From positions 1-30,788 of the IMG/VR virus record IMGVR_UViG_3300031621_000019: a stretch of 30,788 nt of DNA, one strand, 5' to 3'. The stretch comes from a virus. Within the stretch, counting starts at the first letter, position 1; every line of letters starts with the position of its first letter. The position numbers were made by a program, and so were the translations under genes. Shown here in pieces: positions 24,401 to 30,788 of this stretch. The notes beneath the pieces were generated by a model. It saw only the letters and a list, made by a program, of their open reading frames with translations, ran no database searches and was not told where the DNA came from.

Positions 24401-24574
24401 TAGGCCAGTGCCAAACGCACCGCCACCTATGCCAGTGTCCATACCAAGGTAGTCTGCCACCTCGGTCATGTTTCGCCCAGAATACTCAGCAAATTTACTG
24501 ACAAGAAGTTCGTCACTTATGTCAGGATTCCCTGCGGCGGCTCTAAGCCCATCCATGTTAAATACTCTAGCCAT
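18404..24574 (-). CDS. Giant multidomain virion/polyvalent protein, 2056 aa
   Basis: ATG at 24574 overlaps the stop of the transglycosylase frame (TAATG). The N-terminal ~300 residues contain long Gly/Ala-rich hydrophobic stretches (residues about 140-175) that could insert in a membrane. Residues about 310-610 are low complexity: E/A-rich coiled coil, a poly-Q run and DPV repeats. HEILH at residues 926-930 is a zincin HExxH. The C-terminal third has helical and hydrophobic stretches and ends in a charged tail. Such very large proteins following virion genes resemble podovirus ejected internal proteins (T7 gp16-like) and phage large polyvalent proteins, which carry enzymes into the cell with the DNA. 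Here the transglycosylase lies in the preceding frame. The role is inferred. Confidence 0.72.
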   Translation of the reverse strand: MARVFNMDGLRAAAGNPDISDELLVSKFAEYSGRNMTEVADYLGMDTGIGGGAFGTGLAAGSDQIQGLGYGALAAGADALGFDGAKDYLNEQVETQNIQAQLSNNPDIAQRVEDIDGFGSGVDFYVNQLGKQIPIMGSIVGAGLVTGGLGAGAAAGALGAGYGIGVGSLYNESVEGGNPDAGTSFVKAIPYAAAEALVPLGIGKMLRGAFKGKSSTVAAGADDQVDLMSGLVNDASKLKRVGKVGGTGAIAETVTELGQTELEMSMRDDLTDEEKSSRRLNAAVTGGLVGGTFSGGVAALTPNPAVDKTLEIDPEATNDNAEREAAEAEAEGVPTTTATENEAGELDLAPNTGQDQAAEDVEAAEAAAAAEAQVQRAAEKEKVRQELEVQVGGSLDRQQQKDKAGEIKNLNYDLEQAKQAAPVPTGKGTKKQRKAAGVSAKKSIVEGIEGQIAALEEQLAANDTANTARVDLERLNVEDVLPSEYKAEQERQQQEAVEAARAAAEQQQQQQQESEPISDPVTGADPVVEGDPVADPVADPVAVADPVAGTGPIDVTGQEQGQTGADPVSEGSPEARGEATDDMVFTPKEMERAIESTENEALKAEVTSTEGGTTGKVTKSQSFLAAVARHLRSPTKGGFNRMYKANPDSEGGVIVDKEGTAANSQEIDSIREAYLNILKLGSIFLNDGKQLAKKKDDDSAAASAEIRSEQMPALVQAVEQFIELVGGEANANAIMAVIKGAKEVRGGKDSTSNASAFEYANTLFGNGKAETSSREDFASKADSVVSTLFAAYKDGRLNENYDIAPQGRSTRPNNKELGKPTGGQTQKSLKLAYRDGYVPNGNRHLKKANYKGLLGVMNRAADSGNATVTSRMLRKLLDRVIKSQRAAGIAETKVVFDTKKDAKPSYDPNTDTITFPEFVSAEVALHEILHAVLQGYVYTNFGKKNAAGAAIKVLADNVNLVINTDLAKVTGLTDQQRLEAVEVQNILRELRDSAKDKNQGMKNAVLELISYGNTLYSFKLMLNNLPKPKTKEANNWKLAVEKTWRGIIGVLRKVLPQVEGVGESSASQVLDATIALLQEAHDNPTQSAPLSGTVLKADVTSESVAAKTNRDMRGYSKGTTYGITKPLFDFVNGMLPEGTPAKYQAKIKETLVDFTKKHPNIETMVRYMNPKLAFGMPLKQAFDTFKTDKHTIVQLAELVSSKLKRLIETDMDSAQAYLAYLDGDKNALDNVTGGKLMAARADNLIASLKEKTNSLPESMSNFFAGKFTENLIFVEGDADIGSSTPGMKKLRTIIGEDRKKDEENLTDEWVYSSEVEDADGSVPEGTPLNTGAEYYRVVKMDENGKPMPDKHQGYVRRDIAELFGGETVLDAEGVSFAIYKNGGLWKADDSKGNGIVTFTTNKTVAQALKDAKTLEEKILAADDIGVAILNTANTIGTYYASARYFRALFETGRTNGKIDLDAEERGEVPVIWESLEELNSYLKDSAERDGVTFKPVPEDRPIKTKNLKSVATSSQLRVTSSYVQMPDTVTMKAEGIDVEVWGDISGKIVSGPVYAAMQDMAAREQLFSSSFGKRYSKVLRQFKLSKTTRNPGTHMTNAISNLSLMMAHGISFGTVRYAAKILYKSAITPDKLTGAEVEFLAKFEASGALLGNFSATEVSHNVAERMAKDMTDKNNGDLASRTLTMLGIEGGHIESVVRKAGRKAGRADKMFLDVYAAEDNVFRLAAFLHSAGKAQEINSDGATDLTSDMNLTDAQWDEAGKFGREAFLNYDIDSAALNMARQSVMPFASWTYAVVPVLTKIALTKPWMLANVLASYAMVDTFASMLAGEDDEDRNKMGEAYQERLFGSFGPHTMIRIPFLGSDKDPVYWKMGDYIPLVSTGRGVPGGTFGYSNWPGGLAPSGPFVIAASMALSVDAFTGRKTSDPTDTGMDTTMRNVGMVFDMFMPPVASNRNKDKLMKWIDGTKDFTGEPMDGMFAARAFGFKFYNPTTDKERQIKSSSAKFIKRDYGMAISRARKAEYRKGTPDFAGLREELADLRKRRRDELDELFGREREDD
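22930..23032 (-). repeat. Short tandem repeat coding for DPV units
   Basis: A 12-bp unit (plus strand GCAACGGGGTCA) occurs at 22932-22943 and three times back to back at 22950-22985, the last with one mismatch, with degenerate copies up to about 23020. It encodes ADPV-type units in the giant protein, next to a run of glutamine codons (about 23040-23065). This marks a flexible spacer and a likely site of length variation. Confidence 0.8.
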
Positions 24575-25077
24575 TATCCGTTAAACCCTTCCATTATTTT
24601 TCTAGCATAAGGCTCAGTTTCTTGCCGTTGCGGCAGCGAGGCGTAATTTCTGCCTGATTTTATCCATTTGTCTGCGTTGGCGGGGCCAGCGTTGTAAGCT
24701 ATTAGCGCAGCTTCTTGGTCGTTGCCATACCGTTTAAGCATAGCGGCTATGTACTGCTGTCCAAAACGGACGTTTTCTACAGGGTCGTACGGGTCTAAAA
24801 GAGGCTCTACCCCAAAGCCGGGGTCTTTAGCTGTTTCTGGCATAACCTGCATCAAACCCATAGCACCTGCATCGCTTTTCGCACGGGGGTTTCCACCGCT
24901 TTCTGCGAGAATAATCTGGTCAACAAGTTTATCAAGTTTAGGGTTGCCAGTAGATGCAGGGGTATACCCACCCTGCGTTTCTAATCGCCTGTAGGTAGTG
25001 GCATTTGATAACCCTTCTTTTGGTGGCGTAGCCGCTTTGGGTGCTGGGGGTTGAGGGCTAGGAGACCCTCCCGTTAC
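24574..25077 (-). CDS. Lytic transglycosylase (SLT) domain, probably a -1 frameshift extension
   Basis: The frame is open from 25107 to TAA 24574-24576 and has no ATG, GTG or TTG before the internal Met at 24861. It contains the full SLT family 1 signature: LAESGGNP with the catalytic Glu, AGAMGLMQVMPET, and AYNAGP. The Met at 24861 would cut off the Glu, so an independent start is unlikely. In the upstream 589-aa gene, G GGA AAG precedes TAA; slipping by -1 there continues in this frame as VTGGSPSP..., a proline-rich linker of about 30 residues, then the domain: 167 residues in all, giving a 756-aa fusion. It would cut peptidoglycan during DNA entry, like T7 gp16. The alternative is an unusual ATT start. 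Confidence 0.8.
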   Translation of the reverse strand, partial: VTGGSPSPQPPAPKAATPPKEGLSNATTYRRLETQGGYTPASTGNPKLDKLVDQIILAESGGNPRAKSDAGAMGLMQVMPETAKDPGFGVEPLLDPYDPVENVRFGQQYIAAMLKRYGNDQEAALIAYNAGPANADKWIKSGRNYASLPQRQETEPYARKIMEGFNG

Positions 25078-26843
25078 TTTCCCGGCGTTAACCCTCTGGC
25101 TTGTGACCTATTCGCGGAGTTTTGCCCTTCTAATTCAGCTAGTTCAGCGTACAAACCTTGTAATTTTTCATAGTTTGCATTTTGGCTTTTTTCTGCATTG
25201 TAGTTGCCCAAGAAGCCATTGTATTCGCCCCCACGGCCAAGACCCTGTTGCCTCTGCCTCTGCCTACTGGCTTCTTGGGGTGTTGGCTCGCGGAGGTTGC
25301 CATCTTGGTCAGTATAGAGAGGAGGCGCTTGGTCTATCGCTTTTTCCTCAAGTTCTGTAATCTCGCTTTGTAGCCGCTGCTGTTTGTTAGCATCAGGTGA
25401 ACCCTGCAAAGGGTCGCCGTCCTGCGCGCTGTACGATACAGTTTGTGGGTCAGAGTTAGGCAAAACCTTTTTTAGAAAACTTACAAGAGTATTGTCACCT
25501 TCTTCTGGAATATCAATACCGCCGACTAAATTAGTAAATTCGTCTGCCGTCATTAGGGATTCTAATGGGGCAAATATCTGAAGTTTCATTATTTCTTTTT
25601 CGTCGTCGTCTAAGCCCGCATAGACTTCAGAGTTAATAAGGGTATCCGTCCCTTTCATTACAGCCTCTGATATCGACATTTTGTTATCAAAAATATCCTG
25701 CTTATAAGCTGCCATCGTCGTCGCCGCCGCCTTCATTTCAGTAGAGTAACTCTGAGCTGCTAAAGCGGGGTCTGTAGCTTTGGTGCGCATGTAGCGTTCC
25801 ATCATGTTTTCACTTGCGAAGGGCATCCTTTCTTGCTCTACATCGTCGTCATCGCTATAAGTGACTAGCTCTACCCCACCGTCTTTACCTTTTTCCATTA
25901 CAACATAAGTGCCCGCAGTTAGAGTTTCTTCTGCCGTGTACAGGGCAAGAAGTTCCTTCGTAGTTTTAGCGCCACTTACTTTCCCTTCCATTGATGCTGC
26001 TAGGTTATCTATTGTCGCCCTTCTAAGGCCGGTATTATGCGTTAGATACGCTGTTTTTTGCACGTCGTCTAATTCTTGGTACGCTCTACTATTAAATTTT
26101 TCTTCGTCGTTCATTCCCGACGTAGCTTTCAAAGCCGCGTAAAGCGTTTCTTGTCTTTCTCCTTCAGCAATCCTAAAGTCGTTTATTTTAAGATTTTGCT
26201 GAAAAACCTGATCGTCTTGCGAGTCCTTACGTGCGTTACGCTCGTCTTCTTTAACATCTCTGCCCTGTCTGTATTCAATGTCTTCTTGGTTCGATGCACG
26301 GATAGCTACATCGTCAGCCATGTCTGTCTGTCCGCGACTACGTAGTAACCCTTCGCGCTTACGTAACATCTCTGCTTGAGTTATAGCGGCAACTTGTTCT
26401 GGCCTTGCGCCCATGCCCATAGCTTGCCCAGAAGCAGGAGAGCGAGACTGCTGTGAGTTTGGTGCGACTGGGTAGGCTGACAGTAATTCGCTGTTTCCGG
26501 GTTGCCTCATTAGCCCCTGAGCAACTGTCTGATTTGGGTCTGGTCTAAACTGCGGATTATCAACAGGAGACATTTGCGGAATGCTGCCAGCAGGGGTTGT
26601 GCCTAAGCCAACTTGTTGCGCCTTTAGCTGCTGTGGAGTCATACTAGCCAGTCTTAACTGCTCAACGTCATAAGCGCCGCCAGCGGCAGTGGAAGATTCT
26701 ATTTCTTCGGCGTTTTTTGTCTGCAAGCCCTCTATTTCAGCTTGAACTTGCCGCTCATCGCGATTTCTCCTAGATGCTCTAAAGTTATCAATCGCGCTTT
26801 CTGCGGCTTTTTGGCCCGCGTACATACCTGCTGCAAAACCCAT
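25074..26843 (-). CDS. Virion protein, 589 aa (zero-frame product of the frameshift pair)
   Basis: ATG at 26843 overlaps the stop of the previous gene (TAATG) and has AAGGAG eight bases upstream. The product begins with MGFAAGMYAGQKAA, a small-residue hydrophobic start, followed by long Q/E/R-rich helical and low-complexity parts (about residues 30-220), a more folded middle, and a Q/R-rich C-terminal end. No enzyme motif is seen. By order and composition it resembles the middle internal core protein of podoviruses (T7 gp15-like position): an Ala-rich protein before it, a giant protein after it. Its last codons are the slippery GGA AAG followed by TAA, so a minority of ribosomes would add the transglycosylase. 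Confidence 0.72.
   Translation of the reverse strand: MGFAAGMYAGQKAAESAIDNFRASRRNRDERQVQAEIEGLQTKNAEEIESSTAAGGAYDVEQLRLASMTPQQLKAQQVGLGTTPAGSIPQMSPVDNPQFRPDPNQTVAQGLMRQPGNSELLSAYPVAPNSQQSRSPASGQAMGMGARPEQVAAITQAEMLRKREGLLRSRGQTDMADDVAIRASNQEDIEYRQGRDVKEDERNARKDSQDDQVFQQNLKINDFRIAEGERQETLYAALKATSGMNDEEKFNSRAYQELDDVQKTAYLTHNTGLRRATIDNLAASMEGKVSGAKTTKELLALYTAEETLTAGTYVVMEKGKDGGVELVTYSDDDDVEQERMPFASENMMERYMRTKATDPALAAQSYSTEMKAAATTMAAYKQDIFDNKMSISEAVMKGTDTLINSEVYAGLDDDEKEIMKLQIFAPLESLMTADEFTNLVGGIDIPEEGDNTLVSFLKKVLPNSDPQTVSYSAQDGDPLQGSPDANKQQRLQSEITELEEKAIDQAPPLYTDQDGNLREPTPQEASRQRQRQQGLGRGGEYNGFLGNYNAEKSQNANYEKLQGLYAELAELEGQNSANRSQARGLTPGK
25077..25083 (-). promoter_or_regulatory. -1 ribosomal frameshift site G GGA AAG
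   Basis: On the mRNA, the last codons of the 589-aa gene read CCG GGA AAG TAA, giving the X XXY YYZ heptamer GGGAAAG with the stop codon directly after it. This is the heptamer used by lambda for gpG/gpGT. An SD-like AGAGGG lies eight bases upstream, and a weak stem (GAGGG with CCCTC) is possible just downstream; both are features that can raise -1 slippage. Confidence 0.75.
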
Positions 26844-27874
26844 TACGCGGTCTCCTTGCCAGTTATCTCAAGCATACGCGTGTTAAGCGCGCCGTAGTTT
26901 ACAGAGTAGTATCCGTCTATGCCGAGTTCTACTGCGTATGGGTAGTTAATAACAACTTCGTCAGCCATAAGACCTACAAACGTACGATCTGGTTCTTTTA
27001 TATAATTAAACGTGTAGAAGTTAAGGTTCAAGTTCATATCTTTGTGATGGAACTCTACATTCTCTTTAAGCCTACGGTCAGACATACCCATTGCCCCACC
27101 AGCTAAGCCCATAACCGCGCCAAACTTAGCGCCTTGCATCTCTTGGTTAGATGAGTATATATCCGTCTGAGTACCCATAATGCTGTTCAAGCCACTCATT
27201 TGAGTCTGTGAACCAGCATTGTATATGCCCGCACCAGAAGAAATACCCGCTTGATAATTCTGCCCAGCAGCTTGGTAAGTGTTAGCACCCGCAGAGCCAG
27301 CCCCCACAGAACCTTGGTAGGCTGCGGAAGATGCACCTGCCAAACCACGACCTAAGCCACCTGCGTCTAGGCGTCTAGCCCAACCAAGTTGCTCAGCTTG
27401 ACTGGTAGCGTTTGTCATAGAGTTAGCTCTGGAAGCGGCTAAACCTAGTGAAGCCTGTTGTCTAGCGGCCCTAGCGGCTGGTGAGTTGGGGTTAAGTCCC
27501 CGCGCTGCGTCAGAACGCGCTAGTGATTTTTGTGTATTTGCGAAGGCGTTACCCGCAGCGGCAGAGGCTTCACCCGCCATTTTTTCGCCATAAGAAGCGC
27601 TGCTAAAATTCTGCGCGTCAGAAACTAAGCCCTGTTCTAACGGCCTAAAAGTTTCTTTGTTGTAGTCAAAGTAGTCCTTACCTTGTTCTAACTGCTGAGC
27701 TTGCGCAGCAATTTGCCCATCTCCAATCGCGTCAAGCCTAGGCTTGTTTTCTGCATACTGCCGCTCCGCAAAGTCTATTGCCCTTCCGCCTAAGTCCCTA
27801 GACGTTTCCGCTGCATACTGCGCGGCTGCTTCCATACCTGAGTAGTCAGGAGCTTCGCTTGATTTCTTACCCAT
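26843..27874 (-). CDS. Ala/Gly-rich virion protein with C-terminal S74-like chaperone segment
   Basis: 343 aa; ATG at 27874 follows GGAGAGGG. Residues 1-260 are rich in A, G, S and Q with repeated AAA and GxG patterns (GSVGAGSAGANTYQAAG), as in phage internal or ejected virion proteins. Residues 264-343 begin SDRRLKENV and continue with FYTFNYIK, FVGLMADEV and PYAVEL, the pattern of S74/endosialidase intramolecular chaperone domains, which fold trimeric phage fibres and then cleave themselves off. It is shorter than many S74 domains and lacks the long final helices, so self-cleavage is uncertain. It overlaps the GNAT-like gene by eight bases and the next gene by TAATG. Confidence 0.72.
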   Translation of the reverse strand: MGKKSSEAPDYSGMEAAAQYAAETSRDLGGRAIDFAERQYAENKPRLDAIGDGQIAAQAQQLEQGKDYFDYNKETFRPLEQGLVSDAQNFSSASYGEKMAGEASAAAGNAFANTQKSLARSDAARGLNPNSPAARAARQQASLGLAASRANSMTNATSQAEQLGWARRLDAGGLGRGLAGASSAAYQGSVGAGSAGANTYQAAGQNYQAGISSGAGIYNAGSQTQMSGLNSIMGTQTDIYSSNQEMQGAKFGAVMGLAGGAMGMSDRRLKENVEFHHKDMNLNLNFYTFNYIKEPDRTFVGLMADEVVINYPYAVELGIDGYYSVNYGALNTRMLEITGKETA

Positions 27875-28325
27875 GTGCCCTCTCCAGCCAGCGACTCGCG
27901 GTCACTGGGGTTAGTACTAAAACTTGCATATCGCCGTCGGCGGCAGCATCTTTCATTATGAATTCTTCTTCAAAGCCTATATGTTTGTCGAAAGCTATAA
28001 CATCTAGGTCACTAGTGGGCACCATGCCTGTCATACGCTTTAGTCTACACTGGTTGAAGACGTAATAACACGCCGCTGCTATAAGGTCGAGTAGTAATTT
28101 GGTCGGTTTTTCAACAGCAATGTGCGCCGTACAGTTGGATTCGTTCATATTATTAAACACTACCCCAGAAATAACAGCGCTTCCCTTCATAATACCCATA
28201 GCGTAGAAGTCTCCCCATGTCGTATCTTGCCCAGTTTGAACCGCTACCCACGCACCTATAAGCTCTTTTCGGTCAAAAACTAACCTGTTTTCAGACACAG
28301 GCGAAACTACTTCGTCAGTAGTCAC
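27867..28325 (-). CDS. GNAT-like phage protein, 152 aa
   Basis: GTG at 28325 overlaps the previous stop (TAGTG). The middle reads GVVFNNMNESNCTAHIAV, then a helix (LLLDLIAAACYYVFNQC), then RLKRMTGMVPTSDLDVIAFDKHIGFEEEFIMKDA, the strand-helix-strand order and the F/A...GF ending of the GNAT acetyltransferase fold. Such small GNAT-like proteins often lie among phage tail and internal virion genes. The acetyl-CoA loop (Q/RxxGxG/A) is not obvious, so activity may be lost or changed. Substrate unknown. Confidence 0.62.
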   Translation of the reverse strand: MTTDEVVSPVSENRLVFDRKELIGAWVAVQTGQDTTWGDFYAMGIMKGSAVISGVVFNNMNESNCTAHIAVEKPTKLLLDLIAAACYYVFNQCRLKRMTGMVPTSDLDVIAFDKHIGFEEEFIMKDAAADGDMQVLVLTPVTASRWLERAHG

Positions 28326-28522
28326 TATTTAGGCGCGCCTTGCTTAATAGCAGTCCTCTTATCTAGTACTTCCTTTGCTTTCGGCCCAATATCTATGCCT
28401 TGCGCTTGTAAAGCCTCTAGCGCAGCCCAAAGTGCCTTCTGTGACACGCCTTCGCCTTCCAGCTTCATATACTCTTTGCGCCGCGATACTGTTGGGTCAC
28501 GGCTAATGCTACGTTTCGACAT
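28325..28522 (-). CDS. Small basic protein, 65 aa, unknown
   Basis: ATG at 28522 lies inside the end of the preceding gene (14-base overlap), and its TAG overlaps the GTG of the GNAT-like gene. The product starts basic (MSKRSISRDPTVSRRKEYM), then has one amphipathic helix (QKALWAALEALQAQG) and a Lys-rich end. No cysteines or membrane segment. It is part of the tail/internal-protein block. Function unknown; a small head-tail or assembly factor is only a guess from position. Confidence 0.6.
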   Translation of the reverse strand: MSKRSISRDPTVSRRKEYMKLEGEGVSQKALWAALEALQAQGIDIGPKAKEVLDKRTAIKQGAPK

Positions 28523-28898
28523 TATAGTTAATTATTCTCGTATGAGTTAAGTATCGTGGAGCGTCAAATATAAATACAAACTCCCCGCTAACATTAGAGT
28601 CAAACTCTAGTTCGCTGCTTTCCTCTGTAACTACATAATCAGGCCACTCAACGCGTGTGTTATCGGGAATGTTCTGTATTTTGCCATTAGTGATTTTTAA
28701 CTCGGGGAACGGCATTTTGTTTTTAACCTGCCCCCCTTCCATGTAATGTAGTTCGCAGTCGATGTAAGGATGGTCTATACAAAGCGCTTTAGCGTTAGGC
28801 AGTGTAGCGGCGTATATTTCTTCGTTTTCTAGCGAACCGCCGTTAGCAGTTTGTAGAATTGCCAGAGTGTGCGTATCATAAGTTAAAATGTATTTCAT
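28509..28898 (-). CDS. Unknown beta-rich protein after the tail gene, 129 aa
   Basis: ATG at 28898 has AGAGGT upstream and follows the J-like stop by one base. The protein looks beta-rich, with alternating hydrophobic residues (KYILTYDTHTLAIL, VEWPDYVVTEESSELEF, EFVFIFDAPRY) and no helical repeats. The size and place, directly after a tail fibre or tail-tip gene, are typical of fibre-associated or assembly proteins, but I see no motif that names it. Translation is probably coupled to the upstream gene. Confidence 0.62.
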   Translation of the reverse strand: MKYILTYDTHTLAILQTANGGSLENEEIYAATLPNAKALCIDHPYIDCELHYMEGGQVKNKMPFPELKITNGKIQNIPDNTRVEWPDYVVTEESSELEFDSNVSGEFVFIFDAPRYLTHTRIINYNVET

Positions 28899-28899
28899 T

Positions 28900-30788
28900 C
28901 TACCTCTTTAGTACATTGATTGTGGCTGTAATAGTGCCGAACCTCATATTACCAGATGTCCTAGTGCATTCGACAACCCAACCAACATTTCCGTTTGTAG
29001 CGTTTGACTGATGGCAAGCGGAAATAGGGAATGAAAAAGCATTAAAGCTACCGCCTGATTGTCTAACCTCTATTGTTTCTGTCGAACGTCCACTACCGTC
29101 GTTGGCATAAATCCTAATCTGTCCAGAACCGTCTTCGCTGCCAGAAGCAGTAACATTAGCCACAATTTGCAGGGTGCCCCCTAGTGGATTGTCATTGCCG
29201 CCGGGTCGTGCGCTCTTTTTTGCGTAACCAACTACAACAGCGTTCTTACCAATCTGAAGTGTTTGTACTGCTGCGTTCGCTATTAGGGCTTCTGTTACTG
29301 CCAAATCGTCTATTTGCGCTGTACCTATAGCCGCCCTACCAATACTAGCCTGTTGAATAGCCCCGACTCCGATATAAGTAGAAACATTCTCGGGAGTTAC
29401 TTTAGCCAAGAAAGCGAAGTCTTTAAGGTCGTTATCACTGGTGAAAAAGTCTGTATAATTGTTAGCAAAGGAGTACTCGTTAGTACGCGAGTCAAAGTTA
29501 AAAGTTTTCTCTAGTCTGTCATCGAGTCTATCAACGTAATATCTTGCGCTACCTGCTGCGGCATTGGCGTCCCCCGCCTTGTCGTCGGCATCGTCGGCAG
29601 CGTCCTTTGCCTCGTCGGCGGCGTCCTTTGCGTCGTCGGCGGCTTTCTTTGCTTCTTTGTTAAGTCTTTCAATCTCTTTAATTTTATCGTCTATTATTGT
29701 TAGGATAAAATTGGGGTCTTCAATTCCTTCGGGGTCTTCAGCTCCTTCGTTGCCGCCAGATGCTAATATAGTCTCGCCAGCAGCGTTTTTAATTCTAAAA
29801 GTGCCCTTTACTACATCGAACTTCCACCCCGCTTTTTCAGGGTCATTGTACGTACCAGACTGTATATAGTCTCGTATCACTGCGCCGGATATAGATACTA
29901 CTTGGTTGTTTAGTTCAAGAGCGGGGTAAGTCAGCCCCTTGCTGCGCAATATGAAAGATACGTCCTCTTGTATGTATTCATCCCCCGCTGCTGTTTCTAC
30001 AAAACCCTGCCCCAACTTTAGAAAAAACCCCGCTTTCCCCGCCTCATTACTGAAATTGTATGACTTGAGTTCGCCTGTAATAATGTCCCCTGCGTCCAAT
30101 GAGCCTACCTTAGCGCGGGTAATAGCAGCGTTTGCTATATTTGCAGTGTCTATAGAAGCGATGCCCATCTTCGCGTTCGCAATAGAAGCGTCCATAATGA
30201 ACGCATCCCGTATATAAACACCCGCAGGGATGGCGACATCGCCTATAGTAGAGGGAGTGGTCTGCACGACAAAGGGGACAGGGTCAAAATCTATCCATTT
30301 GTTGGCAGCGGTTCTAATCTTGAAGTAGTCTGTCGTAACTTCTTCGGCGTCAGTTTCTTCTCGCCTCCATATATCTCCTTCTTTAGCCAAACTACTAGAG
30401 GGTTCGTTAGTTTGGTCAAACTCCACAGGGGCCATAAGCGCAAATCTATTAGCGAGTATGGCAAAAGTACTTTCTATTTTGCCTGTTGTTTCGTGTTCTT
30501 TAGACACAAGGCCAAACCCAGAAGCAACGCCGCCTTTCTGTATTTTTACAACGTAATTATCCTCTAGACCGTCAGTTAGCGCCCGCAATTCCCCAGCTAG
30601 TTCACTAGTAGTTAAAGCACCCGATAAAGCGTCTAGAACTTCTTCTACATCAATAGCCGTTGATGTAAAAGCACCTTCACTCCACGGCCCTTTTTGGTCT
30701 AGCAGATTTTGATACCGTATAAAATACGTAAATGTTTTCCCAGTGCCTACATTGTCAGACCATACACTCGCGAACCCGTTTATACCGG
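28900..30788 (-). CDS. Lambda J-like tail tip/fibre protein (5' end outside window)
   Basis: The frame stays open to the right edge, so the true start lies beyond 30788; the visible part is 629 residues. It opens with an FN3-like stretch (FTYFIRYQNLLDQKGPWSEG), continues with a DUF1983-like region typical of the C-terminal part of host-specificity protein J (GFGLVSKEH, FAILANRFALMAP), then IANAAITRAKVG-type repeats, an A/D/K-rich coiled coil (about 29570-29680), more AIGTAQIDDLAV repeats, and a beta-rich end that should contact the host surface. It is made first among the minus-strand genes in this window and is the best evidence for a tailed phage. Confidence 0.85.
   Translation of the reverse strand, partial: GINGFASVWSDNVGTGKTFTYFIRYQNLLDQKGPWSEGAFTSTAIDVEEVLDALSGALTTSELAGELRALTDGLEDNYVVKIQKGGVASGFGLVSKEHETTGKIESTFAILANRFALMAPVEFDQTNEPSSSLAKEGDIWRREETDAEEVTTDYFKIRTAANKWIDFDPVPFVVQTTPSTIGDVAIPAGVYIRDAFIMDASIANAKMGIASIDTANIANAAITRAKVGSLDAGDIITGELKSYNFSNEAGKAGFFLKLGQGFVETAAGDEYIQEDVSFILRSKGLTYPALELNNQVVSISGAVIRDYIQSGTYNDPEKAGWKFDVVKGTFRIKNAAGETILASGGNEGAEDPEGIEDPNFILTIIDDKIKEIERLNKEAKKAADDAKDAADEAKDAADDADDKAGDANAAAGSARYYVDRLDDRLEKTFNFDSRTNEYSFANNYTDFFTSDNDLKDFAFLAKVTPENVSTYIGVGAIQQASIGRAAIGTAQIDDLAVTEALIANAAVQTLQIGKNAVVVGYAKKSARPGGNDNPLGGTLQIVANVTASGSEDGSGQIRIYANDGSGRSTETIEVRQSGGSFNAFSFPISACHQSNATNGNVGWVVECTRTSGNMRFGTITATINVLKR

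Noticed and set aside
18404-24574. The giant protein as a siphovirus tape measure and the frameshift pair as gpG/gpGT
   Set aside because: The J-like gene is transcribed before them, opposite to the usual order; the zero-frame product is far larger than gpG; and the shifted part is a transglycosylase.
24574-24861. A separate 95-aa gene starting at the Met of MGLMQVMPET
   Set aside because: This start lies after the catalytic Glu and in the middle of the conserved SLT motif, so the product would be dead. The open frame continues upstream with clear SLT sequence.

Overview
This window looks like part of a tailed double-stranded DNA bacteriophage genome. The evidence is the tight packing, the many 1 to 20 bp gene overlaps, a family A DNA polymerase beside a primase-helicase and nucleases, and a block of virion genes on the opposite strand that includes a lambda J-like tail protein, an S74-type chaperone domain and a lytic transglycosylase. 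A consensus sigma-70 promoter suggests a bacterial host with ordinary housekeeping transcription. The host cannot be named from the sequence. No integrase, terminase, capsid or portal gene lies in the window, so lifestyle and morphotype are open.

Layout. Bases 1-377 hold the 3' end of a possible 2OG-Fe(II) oxygenase gene. A consensus promoter follows (429-456), and everything from there to 18407 is on the plus strand. Bases 544-8613 carry small unknown genes around a DUF3150-like / MoxR AAA+ ATPase / VWA-metallopeptidase-like module, and end with a small HTH protein and a zinc-ribbon protein. Bases 8645-18407 carry the replication and nucleic-acid block: DNA polymerase A with 3'-5' exonuclease, Mom-like DNA modification protein, Cas4/RecB-like nuclease, VRR-NUC nuclease, SNF2-type helicase, a conserved phage protein, a possible ssDNA-binding protein, an AEP primase-helicase and an HNH endonuclease. 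Bases 18404-30788 are all on the minus strand: a J-like tail protein (running off the right edge), two small genes, a GNAT-like protein, an S74-tailed virion protein, a 589-aa virion protein, a transglycosylase domain and a 2056-aa giant protein. The two blocks converge and share a TTAA at their stop codons. No gap without a gene exceeds about 170 bases.

Two things stand out. First, a perfect 16-bp palindrome, TAATCCCATGGGATTA, occurs ten times between 516 and 13819 and nowhere in the structural block. It sits at gene junctions: in five copies its first three bases are the stop codon of the upstream gene, and its central ATG can open a short frame that sometimes joins the next gene by an ATGA overlap. 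It resembles a dispersed operator or stoperator system, or a leader-peptide system. A 77-aa HTH protein encoded just after one copy is a candidate binder. Second, the transglycosylase domain has no ATG, GTG or TTG start that would include its catalytic glutamate. It lies in the -1 frame of the preceding 589-aa gene, which ends in G GGA AAG followed directly by TAA. That is the heptamer of the lambda G/GT frameshift. The domain is therefore probably made as a -1 frameshift extension giving a 756-aa virion protein.

All family assignments are by eye from motifs; no database search was run.
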